The translations under genes and the position numbers were made by a program. This document shows positions 13,407 through 25,407 of a DNA stretch of 64,000 nt, piece by piece. Position 1 is the first letter of the stretch, and each line of letters begins with the position of its first letter. The notes beneath the pieces were generated by a model that made no database searches, was not told the DNA's origin, and saw nothing but the letters and a program-made list of their open reading frames with translations. The stretch is from Brachypodium distachyon (taxonomy: Eukaryota > Streptophyta > Magnoliopsida > Poales > Poaceae), in contig NC_016134.3 in the NCBI RefSeq assembly GCF_000005505.3, positions 43,490,650-43,554,649 on the forward strand, in the 5' to 3' direction.

Positions 13407-16400
13407 ATGGCGACTCCTGCGGCTTCAGCTCCGCCGCCGCCGACTCCACCATTCTCCTCCGCTTCCGCATCCGACGATTCCGAGTTCGTATTCTCGCCCC
13501 TACTTCTGATCCCCTCCCCGACCTCCGATGATTCGTCCCGGTAGATCTGCACTATTCTGGCTGGGCAGTTTGAGAAATTCCCTGCAGGCGTTATCATCAG
13601 CGCGCATTTTCGTGTCATTTTTGTCTTAGGGGTGCACGCGCATTTCATATCTTCTCGGAGTAATGCTTCTCTTTTACTGTATTGCAGGTCCAGTGATAGT
13701 GAGGTCAGCGTGTGGGATTCCGAAGGTACTTGTTAGTTGCTGCCCTCCATTCTTCGCCCCCTTTTTTTTTATCTGTGTCGTTCTGGGAGTGCACGCGCAC
13801 TTCCTAAGTATTATCAAGCTCCAGTTTTTGGGTTCAAATTGCAGGCCGAATTGAAAAGGTGTGTAAAACTCAATCCTGTAAACTGTTGCCCATGTTGCTT
13901 GCTTCGTGCCATGAAACTTTCTCATGTAGCCTCATCGCTGATAGTATGAGCGGCAGCAGGAAATAATTCATATATGGTGTCCTTGATTTTAACTTAGTTA
14001 GTTGGTATTCCTTTAAGTCTTTAAACATGTAGTCTATGGCAATTTCTCTCAATTTCACTTTCATATTTTCTATGCCCCCCTCTCCCCTCGTGTGTTAAGG
14101 AGATTTCCCCCCTATATTTTGTCTCCTGAGTTTGGGAGTGGAACTAAATGATTTTACACTTTATCTTCCACATTGTTCCCCATGGTTGTTGTCTGTTTCT
14201 GTGCAGATTTACACAGTCATGCACAGTGTCTTGAGGTGGAGGAGTTGGCTGCAATGTCAGTCAATCCTAGTCTTCTTCCCACTCTCAATGATTTACTTCT
14301 CAAGGTGTATACTGTGCTGCGTCCAAAGGCAGTTGACTATGAACAACGAAATACCTTGGTTGATGTCTTCAACGAGATGACTAATAAAATCTTTGGTAAG
14401 AGATGTTATTTCCAATTCTTACTAATGTGGTTATTCAATATCATGATGGACCTCTTGCAAAAAAGAAAAGGAGAAAATATCATCATGGACTTCTGCTCTC
14501 TTCAATTGTAACCCTGTAACTGTCTCCAATAACAATGTTCATCATCAGTCATACACTTTGTAATTGAGATTTTCAAATATGCCCTTTAGACTTTGTAGGA
14601 TGAGATCGCCATATACAAATATTAATATCGATATGTTTCACCAGGTACGTTTTTACAAGTACTACTATTAAGCAACATTGCTGATGTGATAGCATAGAGA
14701 GAACTTCACAGGAGGAGAGGGTTTTGTGTGTTTCGCAAGTAATGTTCTAGTTACTGCTTGAGCATTTGCCTCTTTCATGCTGATTTGACCTCCTTCTCTA
14801 ACGAATCATTTCAGGTAACAACAACGGGTTTCCAGTTGTGCAAGCATTTGGATCATTCACAATGGATTTATTTACTCCTCGAAGTGACCTGGATCTCTCT
14901 GTCAACTTCAGTGCTGAGACCGAGGATCAGTGTGCTCGCAAGAAAAAGATTTCCGTCATTAGGAAATTTGCCAAAGTTCTATATTCTCTTCAAAGTAATT
15001 ACTGTTTGAGCAGAATATCTTTCACTTGTGTTCTGTGTGTCCCTTGATATTGGTTTTTTACTTTCAAGCTCTTTGTAGTGTATTCTTGTGGTAGTTTATC
15101 TTCACAAACGCATGGATCACATATTCGCATTAAAAAAAGAGCTTAATTCTGTAGGTGGTTTGTGTGGATTAAATCTTCAGATGGTTTAGAAATCTCATAA
15201 AAAAGAGAGAAACAAAAGGACACTGCAACAGTAGTTATAAGAGCACATTCATAAAAGTAAACTTCTCATGTTTGAAGTTTGACAACATAACTCGTTTAGC
15301 TAACTGCGTGGCTGTGCCCTTTTATCATATGAATCTCCACCAATTGGGTGGAACCTTCCTAATAATGGGAGTTTCTGTCAAATAGATAAAGGAATTCTTT
15401 CTTGGCCCATTTATCTTTTGCACTAACATATTCTCAATTTCAGGGAATGGAGTTTACTGTGGAGTTTTACCTGTCTTGAGTGCTAGGGTGCCTATTATAA
15501 ATGTTATTGATCGAGGAACTGGCATAGAGTGTGATATTTCGATTGAAAATAAAGATGGCATGACAAGATCGATGGTCTTTAAATTTATTTCTTCACTTGA
15601 TGAAAGGTTTCAGATACTAAGTTACCTGGTAATGTAATTTTCTTTCTCTTCATTTGATCATTTCCTGATTGGCACCAGTTCCAGTTGTTGCTCTGGGTGT
15701 AACATAACAATGCTTGATGAATGATGATTATGCTGCAACCATGTGACAACAATATCAGCACCAGTTATTTTCTATTTCTTCCGCAGATGAAGATCTGGGC
15801 TAAGATACATGATGTGAATAGCCCGAGTAAACAGACGATGAGCTCGATGTCAATCATTTCCTTAGTTGCTTTCCATTTGCAGGTACCACGAATGTACTGA
15901 TTGTAGGTTCTATTGCTGCGTTACAAGTAAATAAACTTCCAGTGTCCGGTTTGGTTTGACTAGTGACCATTGATCAATTACTACATGGTATTGTGTGCTG
16001 CATAGCTGGAATTAGATTTCGATCTCCTAACATATGGTAGTGAGTAGTAGCTCAGTAGTCTAGGCATTGAATATTTCTTTTATTTGTGTATCTGATTAAA
16101 TATAAGTTGATACTTCTTACTGTTTTTGCAATGTGCAGCACAGACCCGGCATCCTCCAATATTGCCTGCATTCTCTGCCTTACTAAAAGGTATATTTTTC
16201 TTTTCATCTTTGCTTTTTTTCCATTCACTGGTATCATTCTTATATTGTATTACTAAGAAACGAGGGTAAGATCATAATCTTATTTTTGGCCCATGCAGAT
16301 GGTTCAGATTTTAAAAGTGTTGAGAAGAACATCTTCCTGTTAAAGGGGTTTGGGAGCACAAATAAAGAATCTGTAGCTGAACTGTTTGTATCATTAATAA

Positions 16401-17291
16401 GTAAAGTGAGTACTTATAAGCTTTACTTTCTATTTCCTTGTAAATGACAAGCGCATGATGCTTACTGATAGGTGACAAACTTTGGGCTTTCCTCTCGCAG
16501 CTACTATCAGTGGAGAGTTTATGGGAGCATGGGCTATGCGCAAGCAATTTTGAAGCATCATGGATCTCTAAGACCTGGAAAAAAGGAGTTGGTAATTTGA
16601 GTGTAAGTGTTCTGCGGATTGACTAGTAATAAGTAACTGAAGGCCAGACTCCAGACTCATCGTGTGCAATATTTCTCTGCTCGTTTTCATCTAGGTTGAA
16701 GATTTCTTGGACCGGTCGCAGAATTTTGCCAGGGCAGTAGGGAAGGCTGAGAAGCAGAAGATTTGCAACTGTCTTAGGCATTGTGCTTCAAACCTGTCAG
16801 ATTTCATGAGGGGCAACATCGACGTGTCGAAGCTGAAGACCCGTTTGTTTGGGCAGCTTAACCCAGATAATTTGGTCAGCAAACCTCGTTTAAAACGTGG
16901 CAAGAGGAAACAGAACTCCAGACTGAGCCCAGAAAGTGGATATGGGCTCCAAAAGAAAAGAAAGCATGATGCACGTTACGAGGAACCATCACACCAAGCT
17001 AATGCTACAACCAGTACAGCTCCAGCCACAGCTATGCCTCCCATTCTGCATCAGCGTCCCACCCAGTCTAGTGGTGCTCAATCTGTGCACGAGCCACGGT
17101 GGCCTTTTGTCATCGTGCCTTCTGGATTTGGATATGGGTTATCCGTCCGATTGCCTGGCCGGGGATTATTGGGCCGAGCCCCGGGTAATTTGATTCGATC
17201 AGATAATGGAATACCGCTACCGAAGCAAAGTCCACTCCTTCCAACACCATGCCAAGAAACATTTGCTGCTAATGGACCTGGGCAGCTCTAG
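13407..17291 (+). CDS. Nucleotidyltransferase of the Cid1/TRF4 (PAP/OAS1-like) superfamily
   Basis: Ten exons (13407-13540, 13688-13725, 14207-14395, 14815-14994, 15444-15628, 15787-15882, 16144-16189, 16299-16405, 16501-16602, 16695-17291) give 557 residues. The nucleotidyltransferase signature is clear: FGSF at residues 132-135, then Asp145 and Asp147 in SDLDLS, and a third acidic residue, Asp211, in IECDISI. A PAP-associated region follows (LMKIWAK, SSMSIISLVAFHLQ). Relatives add U or A tails to RNA 3' ends (HESO1/URT1, GLD2, TRF4 types); which nucleotide this one uses is not visible. The C-terminal 150 residues are basic and low-complexity (RLKRGKRKQ, then Ser/Thr/Pro-rich) and may be a nuclear-targeting tail. 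A copy of this last exon and its 3' flank lies at 21398-22720. Confidence 0.88.
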
Positions 17292-17989
17292 CCTCCAGGC
17301 TCCAGAGTCCAGCATAATGAGAAGAGGATGGTGCCTTCAGATTCCAGGAGATAACAACTGCGGCTTAGAATATATGAAGCTAGCCAGGTTCCGGAAGATG
17401 AAAGAGTCATGTGGTTTTGTTTGTTTGGAAGAGGAAAAACGGAAGGCTGTGATAACCTAGGTTGTAGACTTTGTGCAGTTATTGTCAGTATTATATTATG
17501 CAAGTTTGCATTGTAATGCTTGCATTTTATTTGCTGCAGGGATTTTAGATAAAATCTTTTACAAGAGCAACCTTAGCTGCCTCAAGACTTTCTTGCAAAA
17601 ACTTGTTTTTATATTTTATTTTTGGTGAGAGGCTTGGTTTGGAAAGTAGTGGGCCGACCGGGGTATGGAGGTACAACTTTGTTAACTAAATCAGCGACAA
17701 CTAATATAAATCAGAAGGAGTATCTTTTTGTTAGCTAATTTGGAAAATATTAAGCTACTTCGGCGTAAATAGTGCTATGCATGTATTGTCTTTGGCTTAC
17801 CCGCGAAACCCAAACCCGTAGGGTGAATTCAGGATCCGTTGCCATCTTGACCCCCTCCTCGGATTATATGGCCTTTTCTCCCAATCTTAAATATTTATAA
17901 AGAAATTTAGAGGGTTTAAGAAAAGCCTTGTTGAGAAATAATAATTGTTCTATATGGGTCACCCCATATGTCCTGCGTGGCGAAAACCA

Positions 17990-19385
17990 TGTCAACATAC
18001 CTCAGTATCAAAATGTAAAGATACACCATTCTCATGAATTATGCTCTGTTATACTACTAGCACTTTAAGTTAATTCTCAAGAATGCAAGATCAGCACTTG
18101 AATGTGTAATAAGCAGACCGTGCGTGCCACATATCACACAAAACATAACTCGTTTGCTCCTTCAAAACAAGTAGAAAATTCAATCGACTGAGAAAATCAG
18201 AAAATATTGGGTGATTGTAAGCACGTATGATGTGTAGCAGTGAGGGAAACCAAACTTCCCACTAAATAAGCATCAGCATATTAGAGGCTGAATCATAGCG
18301 TGCAAGATGCAACAATACAGGCTTCATTGGCCAATAAACTTGATGAAAAATCATTCTTAAAAAAAACTTGATTAAAACTCTCTGTGCTTACCTTAACATG
18401 CCAGTAGAGTGGCAATAATCCAAACATAGACATGGATTCATGGCTTCTCCAATAGAAATGGATTTGACAGAAGCATTTATAGACAAGGATCCACGAGGTA
18501 TGCAGAAAGGGTTTTTGAGCTTACTGATTCCACGCTAGAGGAAGAGGAGTTCATAACTTGGTAGAGCTGAAGATGATAACTGCCGTGGCAACCCAATGTC
18601 AAGAAATGGATTTGACAGAAGCATTTATAGACAAGGATCCACGAGGTATGCAGAAAGTGTTTTTGAGCTTACTGATTCCACACTAGAGGAAGAGGAGTTC
18701 ATAACTTGGTAGAACTGAAGATGATAACTGCCGTGGCAACCCAATGTCAAGTACTAAGACAGTATCAACTGCTAAAATATGATGAATTGTGATATTTACA
18801 TTCATATACACATACCACCCACGTTACTTGGCAAAATCAATGTATGAATGTGCAATAAAAAGACCATGCACGGTACACAAGACAGAGAATTCAAAAGGAG
18901 GAAGAGGAGTTCATAACTTGAAATTTCAATGAAGCTGACAAATTTGAGATACAATAGCACTCAGAGAACATCAGATTCTCAGTGCGCAGGTGATTTTGGA
19001 GCAAAAATGAGGATGGTTGGCTGTATAGCAATGTGGGGAAACCAAGTCTTTATTAGATAAGCATCAGCATATCAGAAGCTGAATCCTAGAGAGGTGGAAC
19101 TGTAAAGACTAGAAAATTCCATTTAGGCAAACAGCTGACATATCATATCGGGGAACCACACATAGCATACCTTGTAAAACCAAACAAGATCGAATTGGCA
19201 AACCAAAAATTTCACAACAGTGAACTACTGGGATGAGATACTGAGATGAGAGCAAAATTCATTGCGCTAACTGATAAGTTATACAACAATACATGCCTCA
19301 TTGCCGAAGAAACTTAGTGAAAAAAACTCTCTACTTGCCATAACAGTTCAGTAGAATTGCAGTAATCTAACATAGTCCTTCCAAA
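17990..19385. repeat. Old diverged spacer duplication (17990-18440 and 18780-19385)
   Basis: The two blocks share collinear matches: AAGCATCAGCATAT at 18268 and 19059, each followed by a GAGGCTGAATC/GAAGCTGAATC match, then ACAACAATACA-GCNTCATTG-CCNA and AAACTCTCTNNNCTT, then a CAGTAGA-T-GCA-TAATC block. Gaps and substitutions are frequent, so this is much older than the 148-bp tandem repeat between them. Confidence 0.7.
18454..18749. repeat. 148-bp tandem direct duplication, two copies
   Basis: Copies are 18454-18601 and 18602-18749. Reading them side by side shows only three substitutions, so the duplication is recent. A 22-base piece of the same unit (AGGAAGAGGAGTTCATAACT and two more bases) recurs at 18899-18920. 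Confidence 0.92.
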
Positions 19386-19476
19386 CCATAAAAGGTTGTA
19401 CGGGGCTCAGAACAAGTGAAACAGATAGGACAAACTCCCCATAACAAGCAGCCAATGTAAGCTACAATTTTACCAA

Positions 19477-21231
19477 TTATGCCTTGTCTGTATCTTGATT
19501 TTTCTTCTTTTTCTTCTCCTTTTTCTTGTCACTTTTCTCACCTTCCGCAACAGCTCCATCTGGAGCACTCTCTGGTTTAACAAGATCAGTTCCTTCCTTG
19601 TTCTTCTTCTTTTTCTTTTTCTTCTCACTGCCACCCATCTCCTGATCACTCAGATCACCCTTCTCCTTCACTGCCTCCGAAACAGCTGATCCTGGTTCTC
19701 CCTTATCTTTCTTTTTCTTCTTCTTCTCACTCTTCTCCCCTTCCACTGCTTCTGTGACCTCCTCCGATTTGACCTTCTTTGCAGGCGTAGACTCAGATAC
19801 AACAATCTTCCTCTTGCGGCCTCCATCGGCCTTATCCTCCTCCTCATCCTTGACATCGGCCTGTTCCACCTTCACCTTCTCCGGCTCAGGGGCAGCAGCA
19901 ATGCTAGCAATCATTGCATCACCACCAGTGGGGAGCGCCACGTTTCGAAGCCACTCAGCTGGGGTCTTCTCAGTTGGCTTCCCATGCTTATCAAGGAGGC
20001 CCTCGGCAATCATCTTTTTCTTCTTGAGCGCCACCGGGCCAAGTCCCCACTTCCTCGGGTAGGTGTCTCTGTCCATCACCACCCTCTTGATCTTGGCTAC
20101 TGCACCATGGTCACAAGTTGCCATAACAGCAGTGGGCATCTCAGCGATACCAATGGCAATGGCCTCCCCCTTAGTAGTCATGAGAACAACCTCCTCCCCA
20201 ACATCAATGTCGTTCTCAAACCGGAGTAATCCAGGAATCATAAGCTTAGCACCATAGCATATAGCATTAACAGCAGAGTCCTTGACGACAAGCCTCTTGT
20301 AGCTAGTAAGAATGACCTCAAGAGGCATCACCACACGCCTTATGTAAGACTCATCCTTGTGGTTGTCAAGCGCCCACATAGAATCCATCACATCGTGCAT
20401 GGTTACCATGTTGTCCTGCTCTCCGAGAATCCCCGACCGGACACGGCGCAGCTCCTGCATATGCGCACCAACACCAAGGAGCAGCCCAAGGTGCACACAG
20501 AGCGTCCGCACATAGGTTCCTGCCTCGCAGGAGATCCAAAACACAGCAAGGTGGCGCTCCGGGTCGTGTTCCAGAAGCTTGCTCTCGTAAATAGTCCGCA
20601 CCCGGAGCTGGCGCTTGACTGCGGAGATGAGGGGCGGGCGCTGGAAGACGGCGCCGGTAAGCGACTCGAGCGCGCGAGCCACGCGGGCCGTGTTTGGCAC
20701 GGCGGCGTGGAAGCGGGCGATGCAGACGTACTCCTTGCCGGCGCCCTGCTGCGACTTGACGAGGCGGGTGGCGCGGTCGACGCAGACGATGAGGTTGCCG
20801 GTGACCTTGGGGTCGAGCGTGCCGCTGTGGCCCGTCTTCTCGACGCGGAGGAGGCGCTTGATCCAGGCGACCACCTCGTGGGACGAGGGGTTGGACGGCT
20901 TGTCGAGGTTGATGACGCCGTAGCGGAGGTACTCCTGGAGGGGCCGCTTGAGCGGCGAGTGGCCGGAGGGGAGCGGGGTGTAGTGGCCTGTGCGGACGTT
21001 GAGGCGGTCGTAGTTCTTGAGGAGGAACGGCCAGGTGGAGGTATCGAGGGACGGGACCAAGGACTGGGGCTTGATCATGTACCCATCGGTCTTCGCCTCA
21101 GCCTCCGCCAGTGACGGGTTGTTATCGCCGGCGGCGGGGTCGGCGGAGGCGTCCTTGGATTTGCTCTTCTTCTTCTTGGATTTGCTCAGCTCGGAGGCCG
21201 GGGACGCGACGGCCGGCGGCGGGGAGGACAT
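19477..21231 (-). CDS. CBF5: H/ACA RNP pseudouridine synthase CBF5/dyskerin
   Basis: An intronless 584-residue frame. It is the catalytic subunit of H/ACA ribonucleoproteins, which converts selected uridines of rRNA and snRNA to pseudouridine in nucleoli and Cajal bodies, working with NOP10, NHP2 and GAR1. The dyskerin-like N-terminal block is at about 55-100. The TruB catalytic domain follows, with [10 protein letters not shown] at 132-141 and the catalytic Asp140. GTYVRTLC lies at 238-245, and a PUA RNA-binding domain spans about 311-386, ending in YPRKWGLGP. The first 30 residues and the tail from about 460 hold KKKKK-type runs, the usual nucleolar-targeting feature of eukaryotic CBF5. Length is normal for plants. 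Absence of introns is also common for this gene in plants. Its upstream side faces the nucleotidyltransferase fragment head to head. Confidence 0.97.
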   Translation of the reverse strand: MSSPPPAVASPASELSKSKKKKSKSKDASADPAAGDNNPSLAEAEAKTDGYMIKPQSLVPSLDTSTWPFLLKNYDRLNVRTGHYTPLPSGHSPLKRPLQEYLRYGVINLDKPSNPSSHEVVAWIKRLLRVEKTGHSGTLDPKVTGNLIVCVDRATRLVKSQQGAGKEYVCIARFHAAVPNTARVARALESLTGAVFQRPPLISAVKRQLRVRTIYESKLLEHDPERHLAVFWISCEAGTYVRTLCVHLGLLLGVGAHMQELRRVRSGILGEQDNMVTMHDVMDSMWALDNHKDESYIRRVVMPLEVILTSYKRLVVKDSAVNAICYGAKLMIPGLLRFENDIDVGEEVVLMTTKGEAIAIGIAEMPTAVMATCDHGAVAKIKRVVMDRDTYPRKWGLGPVALKKKKMIAEGLLDKHGKPTEKTPAEWLRNVALPTGGDAMIASIAAAPEPEKVKVEQADVKDEEEDKADGGRKRKIVVSESTPAKKVKSEEVTEAVEGEKSEKKKKKKDKGEPGSAVSEAVKEKGDLSDQEMGGSEKKKKKKKNKEGTDLVKPESAPDGAVAEGEKSDKKKEKKKKKNQDTDKA

Positions 21232-21879
21232 GGCGGCGTGGGGTGGGTGGGATTAGGGTTTTCGCGGGAGCGGCGGCCGTGGTGGCGAACGGAAAAGGGG
21301 GGTTTTAACGGGGAAGGGTTTATCTCGGGGGAACATGTTGACCGCTGCCCTACGTGGGCCGTACTGATACTGACGGGCCTTTAATAGGCCTCAAATTCGC
21401 GTCGAAGCTGAAGAATCGTTTGTTTGGGCACCTTGACCCAGATAATTTGGTCAGCAAACCAAATTCGCGGATAATTAATGGGCCTCAAATTCGCGGCAAG
21501 AGGAAACGGAAGTCCAGACTGAGCCCAGAGCGCGAATATGGGCTCCAAAACAAAAGAAAGCATGATGTACGCAATGAGCAACCATCACAGCAAGCTAATG
21601 CTGCAGCATCCCCTAAAAAAAAAAAAAAAACTCATGCTGCAGCCAGTACAGCTTCAGCCATAGCTATGCTTCCCATTCTGCATCAGCGTCCCACCCAGTC
21701 TGTGCACGAGCCACCTCGACACAATCAGAATGGGTATGGATATGGGTGGATGACCCACGATCCACCCAGTTGCCTAGCCGGGGATTATTGGGCCGAGCCC
21801 CGGGTATTTTGATTCGATCAAATACTGGAATACAGCTACCGAAGCAAGGCCTGGCCTCTTCTTCCCGCAGAGAAACTTT

Positions 21880-22190
21880 TCTTAACGATGACACGTATGA
21901 TAAAATCTGATGTGAAAAAGAGAGAAATTAAAAAAGACGCAAGCCTTTTTTTAATTAAGAGATGATCTCTTCACAAGAAGAATAAGACGAAAAAAGGCAA
22001 ATTTCTCATTGTACTAGATTTCACCTTTTCTTAACATTTATTTATTTAATTTTATTCATCTAACCATTAATTGTAAGATAAGGCAATAAGAGATGGAAGA
22101 GATGACCTATTGTACAATATGTTTTTTTTGTCTTTTCTAAATGACGTGGAACACATAAAAAAAACTGCCTTATCAACCATTGTACATGTC
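21880..22190. mobile_element. AT-rich insertion in the duplicated fragment
   Basis: The parent gene lacks this 310-bp block, which interrupts the homology between parent positions of about 17258 and 17275. It is strongly AT-rich with no coding potential. Size and composition fit a MITE, but I could not define clear terminal inverted repeats, so the type is open. Confidence 0.45.
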
Positions 22191-22361
22191 CTAATGGAGC
22201 TGAGCAGCTCCAGCCTCCTGCACAACGAGAAGAGGATGGTGCCTTCAGATTCCGGGAGATGACAACTGCGGTTTAGACATATATACAACTAGCCAGGTTT
22301 CGGAAGATACAAGAGACGTGCTAATTAAGCGGTTTTTTGTCCGGAGAATGTCAGCATCATA

Positions 22362-22456
22362 TACTCCCTGTGATTCATAATAAGTGTTTCAGATTTTGTA
22401 CTAACTTAGTACAAAGTTGTAATAAATCTAAGACCTTATTATGGTCCGAGAGAGTA
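22362..22456. mobile_element. Stowaway-like MITE (type B)
   Basis: Ends are TACTCCCTGTGATTCATAAT and the complementary GGTCCGAGAGAGTA. The inside forms a hairpin around TTTTGTACTAACTTAGTACAA. Same family as 23037-23135 and 38682-38776. Confidence 0.85.
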
Positions 22457-23036
22457 TTATTTAGGACTTGCATATATATACTTTTGCAGGCAGTTGTTAA
22501 GCCACCCTTGTGCCGTGCCTCGTTGTAGTTGTGTAATTCCTTGCGTTTAATTTGCTACAGGGATTTTAGATCAGATATTTTACAGGAGCTTGCTAGCTGC
22601 CCCAAGACTTTCTTCAAAAACTTGTTTTATTTTATTTTCGGTGATAAGCTTGGTTTGGAAAGTAGTGAGCCGACTGAGATCTACGGGGTATCATTTTTGG
22701 AGATTATTTCTTTGTGAACTCGGGCAGGTAATTAATGTCATGTCAGCAGTAATACATGACTTAGCCGTACGTGAGCATTGCTTACATTATCAAGGTCCAT
22801 CTGTCTGAACCCACGTACGGACTGGTCTATACCGCAACCGATCACCAGCAATAAGCTCGTGGTCTGCGTCGTGCATATTAGCGACGACTTTGACTTGGAA
22901 TTGCAACTCAATTTATTGGTCAATTTGAATTGTATTTGTATAATACATGCAGCTGCAGTACCATATATCTGGCCTTTCCTGACTTTCATTTTGCTATCTC
23001 TGGACTGTTGACTTGACCTGCTTGTACAGTACGTTA

Positions 23037-23183
23037 GTACTTGATCTGATTCATAATAAGTGTTTTAAATTTTGTACCAACTTAGTACAAAGTAGTACTA
23101 AATTTGAGACACTTATTATAGATCGGAGAGAGTATAATTTTAATACTAAATCAACGACACTTATTATGAATCAGAGGAAGTAA
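23037..23183. mobile_element. Stowaway-like MITE (type B) followed by a second right half
   Basis: A full type-B element (23037-23135) ends in GATCGGAGAGAGTA. It is followed directly by AAATCAACGACACTTATTAT and a GAATCAGAGGAAGTA end, which is the right arm of a second, related element whose left arm is missing. Confidence 0.75.
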
Positions 23184-23645
23184 TAATCATGAAGAAAAAT
23201 ATAGATATGCATGGGATTGCAGTTGAAAACGTGACCAAGACCACCTTAATTCGCCCTCATGCATGGTCCAAAGCAACAAGAACGAAAATAAGTCCAAGTC
23301 ACGTGCATCATGCACGGGCGCATTACGACTGGTAAATGGTAATTGCAACTGCATGGAGTAGCAGCATGCGTTTATACTGATTTTCGTCAAATATTCCAAA
23401 TTAACCAGTATATGTACTCCATGCTGCATTCTCGAAGAAAGAAAAGTATACTGCATAAAAAAGACTGAACTTATGCATCTGCACGGACGTTTTCAATCTT
23501 TGAAAAGTCTCTTTTCACAAAACAATGTTGCAATTACAAGCTAGCTAGAAAAGAGTACTTGTGTATCTTGCATGCAACAAATTAAATAGTTGATGGATGG
23601 ATAATCGCAAATCTAAGTTTAAGTCGATCATGGATCGTAAGGAAG

Positions 23646-23750
23646 TAGGGCTAGCTCAATTGGTTGTGAGTACTGAAATGTACAATGACATAATTTTGAT
23701 TTTGCCCTTGCAAATGCAGACTAGGTTCCTATAACTTCGATCATCTATAC
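23646..23750 (+). mobile_element. Possible tRNA-derived SINE fragment
   Basis: GGGCTAGCTCAATTGGTTG matches the RNA polymerase III box A consensus of tRNA-derived SINEs, and ACTAGGTTCCTATAACTT about 70 bases later is a poor box B. No tail or target duplication could be defined. Confidence 0.3.
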
Positions 23751-23998
23751 TTATTTTTGGAAAAATAAGTCGACCATTGCGTGGACGTACACTATCAAAA
23801 CTTCATGGACATCATGAGGGGCCGTCTTCCGCCTAATCCATCAATGTCTGTGCTAATTAATTAGCACTTTCGATATAATGTCGCTAATTTAATACAAAGT
23901 AACTTTTACTTAGGCTAGTTTGAAAAAGAATTGAGGTAATTGCTGAGGCTTTCGCTCCCCGGTCTGTCAAGCTCCGCCATTGAACAGAAAATTAATCA

Positions 23999-24001
<3 letters not shown>

Positions 24002-24064
<63 letters not shown>

Positions 24065-24076
24065 TTATTTATTTAT
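24002..24076. repeat. (TA)n microsatellite followed by (TTTA)n
   Basis: About 58 bases of uninterrupted TA dinucleotide followed by four TTTA units. Such tracts slip easily and are often length-polymorphic. Confidence 0.97.
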
Positions 24077-25290
24077 ATAGGCATGCATCTTGCTAGCAGC
24101 TAGAGAGGGTTTCCGATACGGATGCCGTTCACTGCATACGGGCGAAATGGATCCTCCGGCCATGATTTTTTTTAGCATATACATATATAGTCTTAATCTA
24201 TCCTTCTCCTTAGTCAAACCTAAGCTAGAAAGGCTAAACCAAAAGCTTGAGATCAGCCATCTTCATCTTCATACGCACAACAAAAACAGAAAATAAAGAA
24301 GAATCGATCGGCTGCATGCGTGCATGTGACTATATGTGAGAGATTATTTTGCCGGCCCCTTTTACCTTTCTGTTATGCGTGCCAGCTGAATTGGCATCTT
24401 TTCAGTTTTTTTTTAAAAATACATTATGCATTACATGGTTTCCTAGGCTATAGCTTATACGTACATATCCGGTCATATGATGATCGACACAAAAGTGTGA
24501 TCGAACAAGCAAAAAAAGCAGAGCAGGCTGTAAGAAAAAGAAGATGTCTGATGATCCTGTCGATCGATGACAGCTAAGCCTGTGTACACGTGTGTGGCGT
24601 CGCGCGGCAACACGCACTAGGTAGCATCTGAAAGAAAATCGGACGGTCGGGGACCAATTTCTCTGCTGCCGGCTCAATCATTGTAGCATCAGATACTTTT
24701 ACTAGTACTCATGCATGCAAAATATGCACCCGTAGTGACCTCTCAGGTCTCAGCTCGATCACTTTGGGAACGCAAGTAATCGGGTGACACGAATAGCTGG
24801 TGTATAGTACAGGAGTAGTGGTATGACACCCCGAAATCAGAACTCAATAAAAAATCGGAAATCAAGATTTTGTGGTAGAGACGGGGTTTACGAGTACAAA
24901 TTCTATCCGGTGGGGGGGCTGCTGCTTTGTGCTCGTCGATCTTGTCGGAATCATTGTTATTGCTAAACAAATTCTCTAAATCTATCTTAGAATTTATTTA
25001 TTTTCGTGTGTTAATACATTGTACTACCTCCATTTTGTGATAGGGGCGGGGTTTACGAGTACGAAATCTATCCGATGAGTTTAACATTGAGGTTGACGAT
25101 GATAATCCAGTTTTTTCAACCATCTTTTGCTTTTATATATGGCTAATTAACCAAGTTTATTTTTCCGCAGTAGATTATAGAATAAGTTCAGCACAATACA
25201 GTTTAACAAGGACAAATCGAGCCTACATCAATCTCATGATTGTTGTTGTCATGGTTACCGATTGGTAATGAGCTGAGTGTGTCGTATTTC

Positions 25291-25407
25291 CTCCGTCCAA
25301 TAAAAGATGTCTCGAGTTTGACAAAATTTAGATGTATCTAGACATGACTTAGTGTATAGATGCATTCAAATTTACTCAAAGTTGAGACATCTTTTGTTGG
25401 ACGGAGG
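25291..25407. mobile_element. Stowaway-like MITE (type A)
   Basis: Starts CTCCGTCCAATAAAAGATGT and ends CATCTTTTGTTGGACGGAGG, its inverted complement. The inside carries the type-A sequence (ATTTAGATGTATCTAGACAT) also seen at 12787 and 29731. Confidence 0.88.

Larger units (their letters stand above)
17292..19476. other. Repeat-rich spacer between nucleotidyltransferase and CBF5
   Basis: No gene is supported. The first 400 bases are the nucleotidyltransferase 3' flank, which is duplicated at 22190-22720. A remnant of a Stowaway MITE right half lies at about 17680-17722. The rest holds two diverged copies of one spacer (about 17990-18440 and 18780-19385) on either side of a near-perfect 148-bp tandem duplication. 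The last part is probably the CBF5 3' UTR. Confidence 0.6.
21398..22720 (+). pseudogene. Duplicated 3'-end fragment of the nucleotidyltransferase gene
   Basis: The copy starts at TCGAAGCTGAAG (parent about 16827) inside the parent's last exon and continues through the parent's stop region and 3' flank (parent to about 17690). Recognisable translated blocks are RLFGHLDPDNLVSKP, SRLSPEREYGLQNKRKHD and LPILHQRPTQSVHEP. It lacks the catalytic domain. Compared with the parent it has small insertions (an A15-16 run near 21617, an extra block near 21465-21495), a roughly 310-bp AT-rich insertion at about 21880-22190 and a MITE at 22362-22456. The open frame from 21354 to 21812 is a relic, not likely a gene. 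It lies on the opposite side of CBF5 from its parent and in the same orientation. Confidence 0.88.

Noticed and set aside
18454..18749. CRISPR-like array
   Set aside because: Two adjoining 148-bp copies without spacers in a plant genome; a tandem duplication.
20359..21114. 251-residue frame opposite CBF5
   Set aside because: Antisense shadow; no conserved domain.
21354..21812. 152-residue frame as an independent gene
   Set aside because: It is the relic of the nucleotidyltransferase C-terminal exon without catalytic domain and with a poly-A-coded lysine run.
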